From contig PLWV01000005.1 of assembly GCA_003153155.1 (NCBI GenBank), positions 74,340 to 138,339 of the forward strand: a DNA stretch of 64,000 nt, written 5' to 3'. Positions 38,304 to 45,859 of the stretch are shown here, one piece after another; within the stretch, counting starts at the first letter, position 1, and the number at the start of each line of letters is the position of its first letter. A program made the position numbers and the translations under genes. A model generated the notes under the pieces. That model ran no database searches and was not told the origin of the DNA. It saw only the letters and a program-made list of their open reading frames with translations. This stretch comes from Gallionella sp. Its GTDB lineage: Bacteria > Pseudomonadota > Gammaproteobacteria > Burkholderiales > Gallionellaceae.

Positions 38304-38756
38304 CTATTCACGGCGTAATTTTTTCATCGCCTGCTGTGCCTCGCGCTGCCCTTCGCGTTCTTTTTCAGTAGCGCGTTTGTCATGTTGCTTCTTGCCTTTG
38401 GCAAGGCCGATTTCCAGTTTGACGCGGCCGTTCTTGTAGTGCATGTCCAGCGGCATCAGGGTGTAGCCGGCGCGTTGCACCTTGCCGATCAGCTTGTCAA
38501 TTTCCGCTGTGTGCAGCAACAGTTTTCGGGTGCGTACCGGATCGGGATGAATGTGCGTGGAAGCGTTCAGCAACGGGCTGATGTGCGAGCCGAACAAATA
38601 CAGCGCACCGCCCTTTACGGTGACGTAGGCTTCCTTGAGTTGTGCCCGTCCGGCGCGGATGGCCTTGACTTCCCAGCCTTCCAGCATGATGCCCGCTTCA
38701 TATTTATCCTCGATAAAGTACTCGTGATAGGCTTTTTTGTTCTGGATGATACTCAT
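38304..38756 (-). CDS. smpB: SsrA-binding protein SmpB
   Basis: Partner of tmRNA in rescuing stalled ribosomes. [39 protein letters not shown] and [20 protein letters not shown] are diagnostic. 150 residues. Divergent from ratA; a MITE-like repeat fills the gap. Confidence 0.96.
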   Translation of the reverse strand: MSIIQNKKAYHEYFIEDKYEAGIMLEGWEVKAIRAGRAQLKEAYVTVKGGALYLFGSHISPLLNASTHIHPDPVRTRKLLLHTAEIDKLIGKVQRAGYTLMPLDMHYKNGRVKLEIGLAKGKKQHDKRATEKEREGQREAQQAMKKLRRE

Positions 38757-38885
38757 GATTCCAATCCAATTTCTTCGGTGAAACAGCGTTGATTTCCTCG
38801 CTCACTCCTAGTCGTGCTAATAGCACTGCCCGCCTCGTTCGCTCGTCATCGCCTTGTTTGACCTTCGAAATAGAATTGGAATTAG
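38757..38885. repeat. MITE-like element between smpB and ratA
   Basis: Left end GATTCCAATCCAATTTCTTCGG mirrors the right end, whose complement reads CCTAATTCCAATTCTATTTC. About 129 bp, centre CTAGTCGTGCTAATAGCACT. The terminal ATTCCAATT resembles the ends of the elements at 48711 and 50574. Confidence 0.65.
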
Positions 38886-38946
38886 GTGAGTTTTTCGGTA
38901 TGTTAGGCTATTCTACCAGCCTTTGGAATCGCGGCTCTGATTGGCA

Positions 38947-39384
38947 ATGGCGTTAGTAGAAAAAACAGTGTTAGTAGCTCACAGTGCGGAGCAGATGTTC
39001 AATCTGGTGGATCGCGTGGAAGATTATCCAAAGTTTTTGCCATGGTGCGGCGGTTCGAGTGTGAAAGAGTTGGATGGAACTACGGCACATGCCACGGTGC
39101 ACATCGATTTTCACCACCTCAAGCAGAGCTTCACCACCGAGAACGTGCGCACGTCGCCGCATCAAATCGACATCACTTTGCAGCATGGCCCGTTTAAACA
39201 TCTGGACGGGTGTTGGCGATTTATCCCGTTGAGCGACTCAGCCTGTAAAATAGAGTTTCGCCTGCACTATGAGTTTTCCAACAAGCTGCTGGAAAAAATG
39301 GTCGGGCCGGTGTTTCATTACATTGCAAACAGCTTCGTGGATGCTTTCATCCATCGCGCAGAAAAGGTTTATACGAACACATGA
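38947..39384 (+). CDS. ratA: RatA-like ribosome-association / coenzyme Q-binding START-domain protein
   Basis: 145-residue polyketide-cyclase/START protein (VEKTVLVAHSAEQMFNLVDR, YPKFLPWCGG, PFKHLDGCWRF). In E. coli the homologue blocks 70S formation; in mitochondria the related Coq10 binds ubiquinone. The smpB-ratA-rnfH layout is conserved. A TTG at 38941 is an alternative start. Confidence 0.88.
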   Translation: MALVEKTVLVAHSAEQMFNLVDRVEDYPKFLPWCGGSSVKELDGTTAHATVHIDFHHLKQSFTTENVRTSPHQIDITLQHGPFKHLDGCWRFIPLSDSACKIEFRLHYEFSNKLLEKMVGPVFHYIANSFVDAFIHRAEKVYTNT

Positions 39385-39701
39385 GTGACAAGATCAATAT
39401 CGAAGTGGTATATGCACTGCCTGACGAGCAAATCCTGCTCAAGCGATCCGTGCCGGCGGGAACGACAGTGGCCGAGGCCATTCAAGCCAGCGGCGTACTC
39501 GACAAACATCCCGAGATCGACCTGGCCAACAACAAGCTGGGCATATTCGGCAAGCTGACCAAAGCCGATGCCGTGGTGCGTGATAAGGATCGCATTGAGA
39601 TTTATCGCCCCCTGATCGCCGACCCCAAGGAAGTGCGCCGCAAGCGTGCCGAAGAGGGCAAGGTCATGAAGAAGAGTGGCGGCGCTGCCGCAGAAGTCTG
39701 A
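39381..39701 (+). CDS. rnfH: RnfH-family ubiquitin-like-fold protein (RatB)
   Basis: 106 residues: INIEVVYALPDEQILLKRSV, LGIFGKLTKADAVVRDKDRI and EIYRPLIADPKEVRRKRAEE are family signatures. ATGA overlap with ratA. Function unclear. Confidence 0.9.
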   Translation: MSDKINIEVVYALPDEQILLKRSVPAGTTVAEAIQASGVLDKHPEIDLANNKLGIFGKLTKADAVVRDKDRIEIYRPLIADPKEVRRKRAEEGKVMKKSGGAAAEV

Positions 39702-40567
39702 TGCTGGATTACGACTTGCATTGCCATTCCAATATTTCCGATGGCACGCTTACCCCGACTGAATTGGTGAATCGTGCTGCAGAACGCGGCGTGAAGGTGA
39801 TGGCATTGACCGATCACGATGATATGGATGGATTGGATGAGGCGCGTGCCGCCGCCGCACAACACAGCATGACCTTCATCAATGGCGTGGAGGTTTCCGT
39901 GTCGTGGCGCACCCACACCTTGCATATTGTCGGCTTGAACATAGCTCCCGCTTACCCGCCATTGGTCGAAGGCTTGCGCAGTGTGCGCAGCGGACGCGGT
40001 GAGCGTGCGCGGAAAATGTCCGATGCGTTGGCCAAGGCCGGCATCGGTGGTGTGCTCGAAGGCGCATATCATTACGCCGGCAATCCCAACATGATAGGCC
40101 GCACTCACTTCGCGCGCTATCTGGTCGAGGCCGGACATTGCAAGGACGTGAAAAGCGTGTTCAACCGTTATCTGGTGAAGGGCAAGCCGGGCTACGTGCC
40201 GCATCAATGGGCGGTTTTGGCGGATGCGATCAGTTGGATACGCGGCAGCGGCGGGGTGGCGGTGCTGGCACACCCCGGTCGCTATATGACCGGGCGCGAC
40301 GGCATGGGCAAGAAGACCATGCAGGAATTGCTGACCGAGTTCGTCGAATTGGGCGGGCAAGCGTTGGAGGTCGTCACCGGAAGCCACACTCCGGAACAGT
40401 ATGCCGAGTTTGCGCGTTATGCCGAAGAATTCAATTTGCTGGCTTCATGCGGTTCGGATTTTCACGGCCCTAGTGAAAGCTATCGGGATATGGGACGGCT
40501 GCCGGATTTTCCGCTGGGCTGTCGTCCGGTTTGGGAAGCATGGGAAGCAGCAGTGAAAGTGGCCTGA
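39701..40567 (+). CDS. PHP-domain phosphoesterase, RNase AM/YciV-like
   Basis: Metal-dependent PHP protein; homologues mature rRNA 5' ends (RNase AM) or act on 3',5'-nucleoside bisphosphates. Metal ligands are seen in YDLHCHSNISDGTLTP, MALTDHDDMDGLDEA, VLAHPGRY and CGSDFHGP. 288 residues. It overlaps yciO by ATGA-type coupling, matching the E. coli yciV/yciO neighbourhood. Confidence 0.88.
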   Translation: MLDYDLHCHSNISDGTLTPTELVNRAAERGVKVMALTDHDDMDGLDEARAAAAQHSMTFINGVEVSVSWRTHTLHIVGLNIAPAYPPLVEGLRSVRSGRGERARKMSDALAKAGIGGVLEGAYHYAGNPNMIGRTHFARYLVEAGHCKDVKSVFNRYLVKGKPGYVPHQWAVLADAISWIRGSGGVAVLAHPGRYMTGRDGMGKKTMQELLTEFVELGGQALEVVTGSHTPEQYAEFARYAEEFNLLASCGSDFHGPSESYRDMGRLPDFPLGCRPVWEAWEAAVKVA

Positions 40568-41196
40568 TGTCCCAATTTTTTACCATCCACCCTGACAACC
40601 CCAACCCGCGCCTGATTCGCCAAGCGGCTGAAGTGTTGCGTAACGGCGGTGTCGTGGTGTACCCCACTGATTCCTGCTATGCATTGGGCTGTCATCTCGA
40701 TGACAAGGATGCCGTGACGCGCATCCGCCAGATACGCAAACTGGACGAGCATCATCATCTGACCCTGATGTGCCGCGACCTGTCGGAAATCTCGCGCTAT
40801 GCACGGGTGGATAACACGAAATTTCGCCTGATGAAAAGCAACACGCCGGGCAGTTACACCTTTATCCTGGAGGCGACCAAGGAGGTGCCGAAACGCTTGC
40901 AGCATCCCAAGCGCAGCACCATTGGCATGCGCATCCCGGATCATCCGGTGGCGTTGGCCTTGCTGGAAGAATTGGGCGAGCCACTGTTGAGCACCACGCT
41001 GATCCTGCCGGATGAAGAAGGGCCGCTGAATGATGCCGCGCACATCCGCGAATTATTGGAAAAGCAGGTCGATCTGGTGATCGACGGCGGTACGGTGGGC
41101 GTGGATTTCACCACTGTGATAGATTTAACCGGCGATGTGCCGGTGTTGCTGCGGCGCGGCAAGGGCGATGTTGCCCACTTTGGAATTGAAGATTAA
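40567..41196 (+). CDS. yciO: YciO-like Sua5/YrdC-family protein
   Basis: 209 residues with the dsRNA-binding YrdC fold: RQAAEVLRNGGVVVYPTDSC, KSNTPGSYTFILEATKEVP, HPKRSTIGMRIPDHPVALAL and LLSTTLILPDEEGPLND. It lacks a Sua5 C-terminal domain, so it fits YciO rather than threonylcarbamoyl-AMP synthase, though the roles may overlap. ATG shares bases with the upstream stop. Confidence 0.88.
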   Translation: MSQFFTIHPDNPNPRLIRQAAEVLRNGGVVVYPTDSCYALGCHLDDKDAVTRIRQIRKLDEHHHLTLMCRDLSEISRYARVDNTKFRLMKSNTPGSYTFILEATKEVPKRLQHPKRSTIGMRIPDHPVALALLEELGEPLLSTTLILPDEEGPLNDAAHIRELLEKQVDLVIDGGTVGVDFTTVIDLTGDVPVLLRRGKGDVAHFGIED

Positions 41197-41217
41197 TGAG
41201 AACTTGATGGGAACCTA

Positions 41218-41865
41218 ATGCAAATCGATCAACTGATACAAACCATCGCCCTCGCAGGCATCCCGGTGCTATTCGCCATTACCCTGCACGAAGCGGCGCA
41301 CGGCTATGTGGCGCGACATTTCGGCGATATGACCGCCTATCAGGCGGGGCGCATCAGCCTCAATCCGCTGCGCCATATCGATCCGGTCGGTACGGTATTG
41401 TTGCCGTTGCTTACCCTGTGGATGGGCGGTATTCTGTTCGGCTGGGCCAAGCCGGTGCCGGTCAATTTCGCCGCGTTGCGCCGCCCCAAGCAGGATATGC
41501 TGTGGGTCGCGATTGCCGGACCGGCTTCGAATCTGGTCATGGCACTGGGTTGGGCATTGATCTATAAGATGGGGCTGCTGTTCCCGGAAAATTATTTTGC
41601 CGAACCGATGTTGGGCATGGCCATGTGGGGGATTAAAATAAACGTCGTGCTGATGGTGCTGAACCTGTTGCCGCTACCGCCGCTGGATGGCGGACGCGTC
41701 GCGGTCAGCCTGTTGCCGCATCGCCAGGCATTTCAACTGGCGAAGATCGAGCCTTACGGCATGTTCATCCTGATCTTTCTGGCGATCACGCCGGTGTTAA
41801 GTTTGATACTCTCGCCGTTAATCGGGTTGGTGTTCAAATTGCTTTCGTTGTTATTTGGAATTTAA
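41218..41865 (+). CDS. M50-family site-2 metalloprotease (YwhC type)
   Basis: Six-helix membrane protein of 215 residues. Zinc motif TLHEAAHGYVARHFGD (His 24 and 28), NLLPLPPLDGGRVAVSLLPH as third ligand region and GWAKPVPVNFAALRRPKQDM. No PDZ domain. Substrate unknown. Eight bases before trpS. Confidence 0.88.
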   Translation: MQIDQLIQTIALAGIPVLFAITLHEAAHGYVARHFGDMTAYQAGRISLNPLRHIDPVGTVLLPLLTLWMGGILFGWAKPVPVNFAALRRPKQDMLWVAIAGPASNLVMALGWALIYKMGLLFPENYFAEPMLGMAMWGIKINVVLMVLNLLPLPPLDGGRVAVSLLPHRQAFQLAKIEPYGMFILIFLAITPVLSLILSPLIGLVFKLLSLLFGI

Positions 41866-41872
41866 GGAAATA

Positions 41873-43075
41873 ATGTTTGCAGATCGAGTACTGTCAGGAA
41901 TGCGTCCCACCGGAAGTTTGCATCTGGGGCATTACCACGGGGTGCTGAAAAATTGGGTGCAGTTGCAGAACGAATACGAATGTCTGTTCTTCGTGGCGGA
42001 CTGGCACGCGCTGACCACGCATTACGACACGCCGCAAATCATCGAACAAAATGTGTGGGACATGGTGGTGGACTGGCTCGCCGCCGGAGTCAATCCGGCA
42101 CGCGCCACGCTGTTCATTCAATCCAGGGTGCCGGAACATGCCGAGTTGCATTTGCTGTTGTCGATGATCACTCCGCTGGGCTGGCTCGAGCGCGTGCCGA
42201 CCTACAGGGACCAGCAGGAAAAACTTTCCGAAAAAGACCTGAGCACTTACGGCTTTCTCGGCTATCCGTTGCTGCAAAGCGCGGACATCCTGATTTACCG
42301 CGCCACCCAGGTGCCGGTGGGTGAAGATCAGGTGCCGCATATCGAATTCGCCCGCGAGATCGCGCGCCGCTTCAATCACATCTACGGGCGCGAACCGGGT
42401 TTCGAGAAAAAGGCCGAAGCCGCCGTTAAAAAACTCGGCGGCAAAAAAGCCAAGCTGTATTTCGAACTGCGTACCCGCTTTCAGGAACAGGGCGACGATG
42501 AGGCACTGGAGTCCGCCAAAGCTTTGCTGGATGAGCAACAGAGCCTGAATCACGGTGATCGCGAGCGTTTGTTCGGCTACCTCGAGGGCGGCGGCAAGAT
42601 GATCTTGTCCGAGCCGCGAGCGATGCTCACTGCCGCCTCGAAAATGCCCGGACTGGACGGGCAGAAAATGTCCAAGTCCTACAACAACACCATCACCTTG
42701 CGTGAAGACGAGGCCAGCGTGAGCAAGAAGATCCGCACCATGCCGACCGACCCGGCGCGCATCCGCCGCAGCGATCCCGGCGATCCCGACAAATGCCCGG
42801 TATGGCCGTTGCACCAGGTATATTCCAGCGAGGATACGAAACAATGGGTCATGCAGGGCTGCAAGAGCGCGGGCATCGGCTGCATCGAATGCAAACAGCC
42901 GGTGATCGACGCGGTGCTGGAGGAACAACGGCCGATGCGCGAGCGTGCACAACTGTATCTGGACGACCCGGCGCTGGTGCGCAACATCATCGCCGACGGC
43001 TGTGAAAAAGCGCGCAAACTGGCCTCCGATACCATGCGCGATGTGCGTGAGGCGATGGGCTTGAGTTACAGCTAA
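41873..43075 (+). CDS. trpS: Tryptophanyl-tRNA synthetase
   Basis: Class I synthetase charging tRNA-Trp. HIGH motif HLGH (residues 17-20), KMSKS at about 265-269. 400 residues, longer than the E. coli enzyme, as in other betaproteobacteria, with an insert around GREPGFEKKAEAAVKKLGGK. Start at 41873 with AAGGAA upstream; a frame from 41855 reaches into the preceding gene. Confidence 0.95.
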   Translation: MFADRVLSGMRPTGSLHLGHYHGVLKNWVQLQNEYECLFFVADWHALTTHYDTPQIIEQNVWDMVVDWLAAGVNPARATLFIQSRVPEHAELHLLLSMITPLGWLERVPTYRDQQEKLSEKDLSTYGFLGYPLLQSADILIYRATQVPVGEDQVPHIEFAREIARRFNHIYGREPGFEKKAEAAVKKLGGKKAKLYFELRTRFQEQGDDEALESAKALLDEQQSLNHGDRERLFGYLEGGGKMILSEPRAMLTAASKMPGLDGQKMSKSYNNTITLREDEASVSKKIRTMPTDPARIRRSDPGDPDKCPVWPLHQVYSSEDTKQWVMQGCKSAGIGCIECKQPVIDAVLEEQRPMRERAQLYLDDPALVRNIIADGCEKARKLASDTMRDVREAMGLSYS

Positions 43076-43081
43076 GCGAAC

Positions 43082-43444
43082 ATGGCCGACATGATTTATT
43101 ACTCGATTAAGGTTTTGGCGACAGCAGGCCTGGTCGTGCTGGTGGGAGAAATAATCAAGCGCGGCCATTTGTTTGGTGGAGCCTTGCTGGCCTCGCTGCC
43201 GCTGACATCCCTATTGGTCATGGTGTGGCTGTATCTTGAAACCGGCGACTCTCTCAAAATAGCTGCGCTGTCCACGGGGATATTCTGGCTGGTCCTGCCT
43301 TCGCTGGTATTGTTCCTGCTGCTGCCAGTGTTGATCAAGGCGGACTGGGGATTCTGGCTTAGCCTGCTGACCGCAGTGCTGGCCACGGCACTTTGCTACG
43401 GCGTGATGCTGGCCATACTGAAACAGTTCGGAATGAAAATCTAG
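43082..43444 (+). CDS. DUF3147-like small membrane protein
   Basis: 120 residues with four hydrophobic helices (TAGLVVLVGEIIKRGHLFGG, SLPLTSLLVMVWLYLETGD, STGIFWLVLPSLVLFLLLPV, TAVLATALCYGVMLAILKQF). Function unknown. Its stop TAG directly precedes the scpA ATG. Confidence 0.7.
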   Translation: MADMIYYSIKVLATAGLVVLVGEIIKRGHLFGGALLASLPLTSLLVMVWLYLETGDSLKIAALSTGIFWLVLPSLVLFLLLPVLIKADWGFWLSLLTAVLATALCYGVMLAILKQFGMKI

Positions 43445-44242
43445 ATGAACGATATCGTCCAGCCCATTGCGCGCATTCACGGCGAGCCAATGCTGGAACT
43501 GCCGCAGGATTTATACATCCCGCCGGACGCGCTGGAACTGGTGCTGGAAACCTTTCAGGGGCCGCTGGATTTATTGCTGTATCTGATTCGCAAGCACAAC
43601 CTCGACGTGCTGGATATTCCAATGGCGGAATTGACCAGGCAATACATGAGCTACATCGAGATGATGCACAAGCATCGCCTGGAACTGGCAGCGGATTATT
43701 TGCTGATGGCAGCGGTACTGATCGAAATCAAATCGCGTATGTTGCTGCCGCGTCCGCCCCGGGCCAGCGAAGAAGACGGTGAAGATCCGCGCGCCGAATT
43801 GATGCGTCGCTTGCTGGAATACGAGCAAATGAAACTTGCCGGGCAAAAACTCAGCGAACTGCCGCAGGCCGGACGCGATTTCGAGATCGTGCAAGTGCTG
43901 ATCGAAAACACCGTGCAAGAACGCTTGCCGGAAGTCGGCGTGGAAGATTTGAGGCTGGCCTGGCTTGGCCTGTTGGCGCGCGCCAAGCTCAACACGCATC
44001 ACAAAGTGCTCCGCGAACAACTTTCGGTGCGCGAGCAGATGACGCATATCCTGCGCTGTTTGCAAGGCGGCGAGTTTGTCGAGTTCGGCAAACTGTTCGA
44101 TGTGGAAAGCGGCGTGCCAAAACTGGTCGTCACCTTCATCGCCATCCTCGAACTTGCCAAAGAATATCTTGTGGAAATCCAACAAAGCGAAATATTGGGG
44201 AATATCTATGTCCGAACAAGCCGAGCCATTACCGCAGAGTGA
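43445..44242 (+). CDS. scpA: Segregation and condensation protein A
   Basis: Kleisin subunit bridging SMC heads in chromosome condensation. [40 protein letters not shown] and the C-terminal winged-helix ([20 protein letters not shown]) are characteristic. 265 residues. Overlaps scpB by 35 bases. Confidence 0.93.
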   Translation: MNDIVQPIARIHGEPMLELPQDLYIPPDALELVLETFQGPLDLLLYLIRKHNLDVLDIPMAELTRQYMSYIEMMHKHRLELAADYLLMAAVLIEIKSRMLLPRPPRASEEDGEDPRAELMRRLLEYEQMKLAGQKLSELPQAGRDFEIVQVLIENTVQERLPEVGVEDLRLAWLGLLARAKLNTHHKVLREQLSVREQMTHILRCLQGGEFVEFGKLFDVESGVPKLVVTFIAILELAKEYLVEIQQSEILGNIYVRTSRAITAE

Positions 44243-44969
44243 AACGCAATTGATTGTTCGCCCTGACCCTTCGGCAAGCTCAGGACTAAAGGTTGTTGTC
44301 GAAGGGTCGCTGAAAAGCAGCGACGAATCTAACGGCGTACCCCCTGCGGGGGATGCTTCGACAGGCTCAGCACGAACGGGGACAGAGTCGTCAGGGCGAA
44401 CGGAATCAGTTGGGGAAGAAATTGATACGCAGCAACTCAAGCACGTGCTGGAAGCTGCGCTATTGACCTCATCCGAACCGCTGCCGCTGGCCGAGTTGAA
44501 AAAACTCAGCGATGCACCGCTGGACAATCGCCAACTCGAAGCGCTGCTCGAAGAAATCATGCAGGATTGGCAAGGTCGCGGCGTGGAATTGAGCCGCGTG
44601 GCGAACGGCTGGCGGTTTCGCGCCAAGCCGGAAATGCAGCAATATCTCGACCGGCTCAACCCGCAAAAACCGCCGCGCTACTCGCGTGCCGTGCTGGAAA
44701 CCCTCGCCATCATCGCCTACCACCAACCCGTCACCCGTGGCGACATCGAGGAAATACGCGGTGTTGTAGTCTCTTCGCAAATCCTCAAAACGCTGGAAGC
44801 GCGCGGTTGGGTGGAAGTAGTCGGCACACGCGACGCACCCGGCAAACCTGAATTATTCGCCACCACCAAACAACTGCTCGACGACCTCAATCTGCGCGCC
44901 CTGCAAGAACTCCCATCTTTGCAAGAGATCGGCGCGTTATTGGAACAGGACACGGCTACGGCGGAATGA
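44208..44969 (+). CDS. scpB: Segregation and condensation protein B with repeat-derived N-terminal extension
   Basis: Dimeric winged-helix partner of ScpA. The conserved part begins near residue 74 ([20 protein letters not shown]) and contains [20 protein letters not shown] and [20 protein letters not shown]. The first ~70 residues ([31 protein letters not shown]) are translated from TTCGACAGGCTCAGCACGAA-type repeats. 253 residues. Confidence 0.92.
   Translation: MSEQAEPLPQSETQLIVRPDPSASSGLKVVVEGSLKSSDESNGVPPAGDASTGSARTGTESSGRTESVGEEIDTQQLKHVLEAALLTSSEPLPLAELKKLSDAPLDNRQLEALLEEIMQDWQGRGVELSRVANGWRFRAKPEMQQYLDRLNPQKPPRYSRAVLETLAIIAYHQPVTRGDIEEIRGVVVSSQILKTLEARGWVEVVGTRDAPGKPELFATTKQLLDDLNLRALQELPSLQEIGALLEQDTATAE
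44258..44402. repeat. TTCGACAGGCTCAGCACGAA-type repeats in scpB
   Basis: Units: CCCTTCGGCAAGCTCAGGAC, TTGTCGAAGGGTCGCTGA (inverted), CTTCGACAGGCTCAGCACGA and TCAGGGCGAACGG. All keep the reading frame of scpB. Confidence 0.8.
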
Positions 44970-44982
44970 AGGCCGTTTAGGA

Positions 44983-45765
44983 ATGAAGTCGATTCGATCC
45001 CGCGATAATCCGTTTTTCAAGGAACTCGTCAAACTTACCGGTTCGGCGCGGCAGCGCAACAAAACTGATCAGACCTTGCTGGACGGCGCGCATTTGCTGG
45101 CGGCATATCTGGATAGTGGTAATCAGCCGAGCCACATTTTGCTGAACGCAGCCGCATTGCGTGATGAGGAAATAGCTGCTCTGCTCAAGCGTGCCAACGA
45201 TGTGCCGGTCACGCAACTGGATGACAAGTTGTTCGCAGAACTCAGCGAACTGAAAACGTCCACCGGCATTCTCGCGTTGATCGATTTTTTTCGACCGGAT
45301 ATGCCGAGTGCGCAAAGCCGCTTTGCTTTGTTGTTGGAGGATATCCAGGACCCCGGAAATCTCGGCTCGATGTTGCGTTCCGCCGCCGCTGCGGGGTGCG
45401 ATGCGGTGTTCCTGTCCCAGGGTTGCGCCGATGCCTGGTCGCCGAAAGTGTTGCGCGCCGCGATGGGCGGGCATTTTGTGTTGCGTATTTATGAGCAGCA
45501 GGATTTGCCGGACGTGGCCCAAGCATTTTCCGGCACGCTTTTGGCAACCAGTCTGCAAGCCACGCGCAGCCTGTATGACTGCGACCTGCGCGGCAATGTC
45601 GCGTTTCTGATCGGCAACGAAGGGGCAGGGCTGTCTGCCGATTTGCTGAATCTCGCCACACAAAAAATTTCCATCCCGATGTCCGGAAAAATCGAATCGC
45701 TGAATGCCGCAGCGGCGACGGCGATTTGTTTATTTGAAGCAGTGCGGCAGCGCCAGGGGCTGTAG
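44983..45765 (+). CDS. TrmH/SpoU-family RNA 2'-O-methyltransferase
   Basis: SPOUT methyltransferase, likely acting on rRNA. N-terminal substrate-binding domain (RNKTDQTLLDGAHLLAAYL), then LLLEDIQDPGNLGSMLRSAA, VAFLIGNEGAGLSADLL and ISIPMSGKIESLNAAAATAI forming the trefoil knot. 260 residues. Related to RlmB but the exact target is not clear. Confidence 0.88.
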   Translation: MKSIRSRDNPFFKELVKLTGSARQRNKTDQTLLDGAHLLAAYLDSGNQPSHILLNAAALRDEEIAALLKRANDVPVTQLDDKLFAELSELKTSTGILALIDFFRPDMPSAQSRFALLLEDIQDPGNLGSMLRSAAAAGCDAVFLSQGCADAWSPKVLRAAMGGHFVLRIYEQQDLPDVAQAFSGTLLATSLQATRSLYDCDLRGNVAFLIGNEGAGLSADLLNLATQKISIPMSGKIESLNAAAATAICLFEAVRQRQGL

Positions 45766-45859
45766 TTCTTTTTCTTTTTTTCATGGTACAAAAACCACCA
45801 AGCCTCAGCGAACTAAGATATAGAATGGTCAGCGTGCAAATCATCTGTGGAGGTATACC

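Noticed and set aside
41894-43168. 424-codon minus-strand frame over trpS
   Set aside because: Antisense shadow of a clear tryptophanyl-tRNA synthetase with HIGH and KMSKS motifs.
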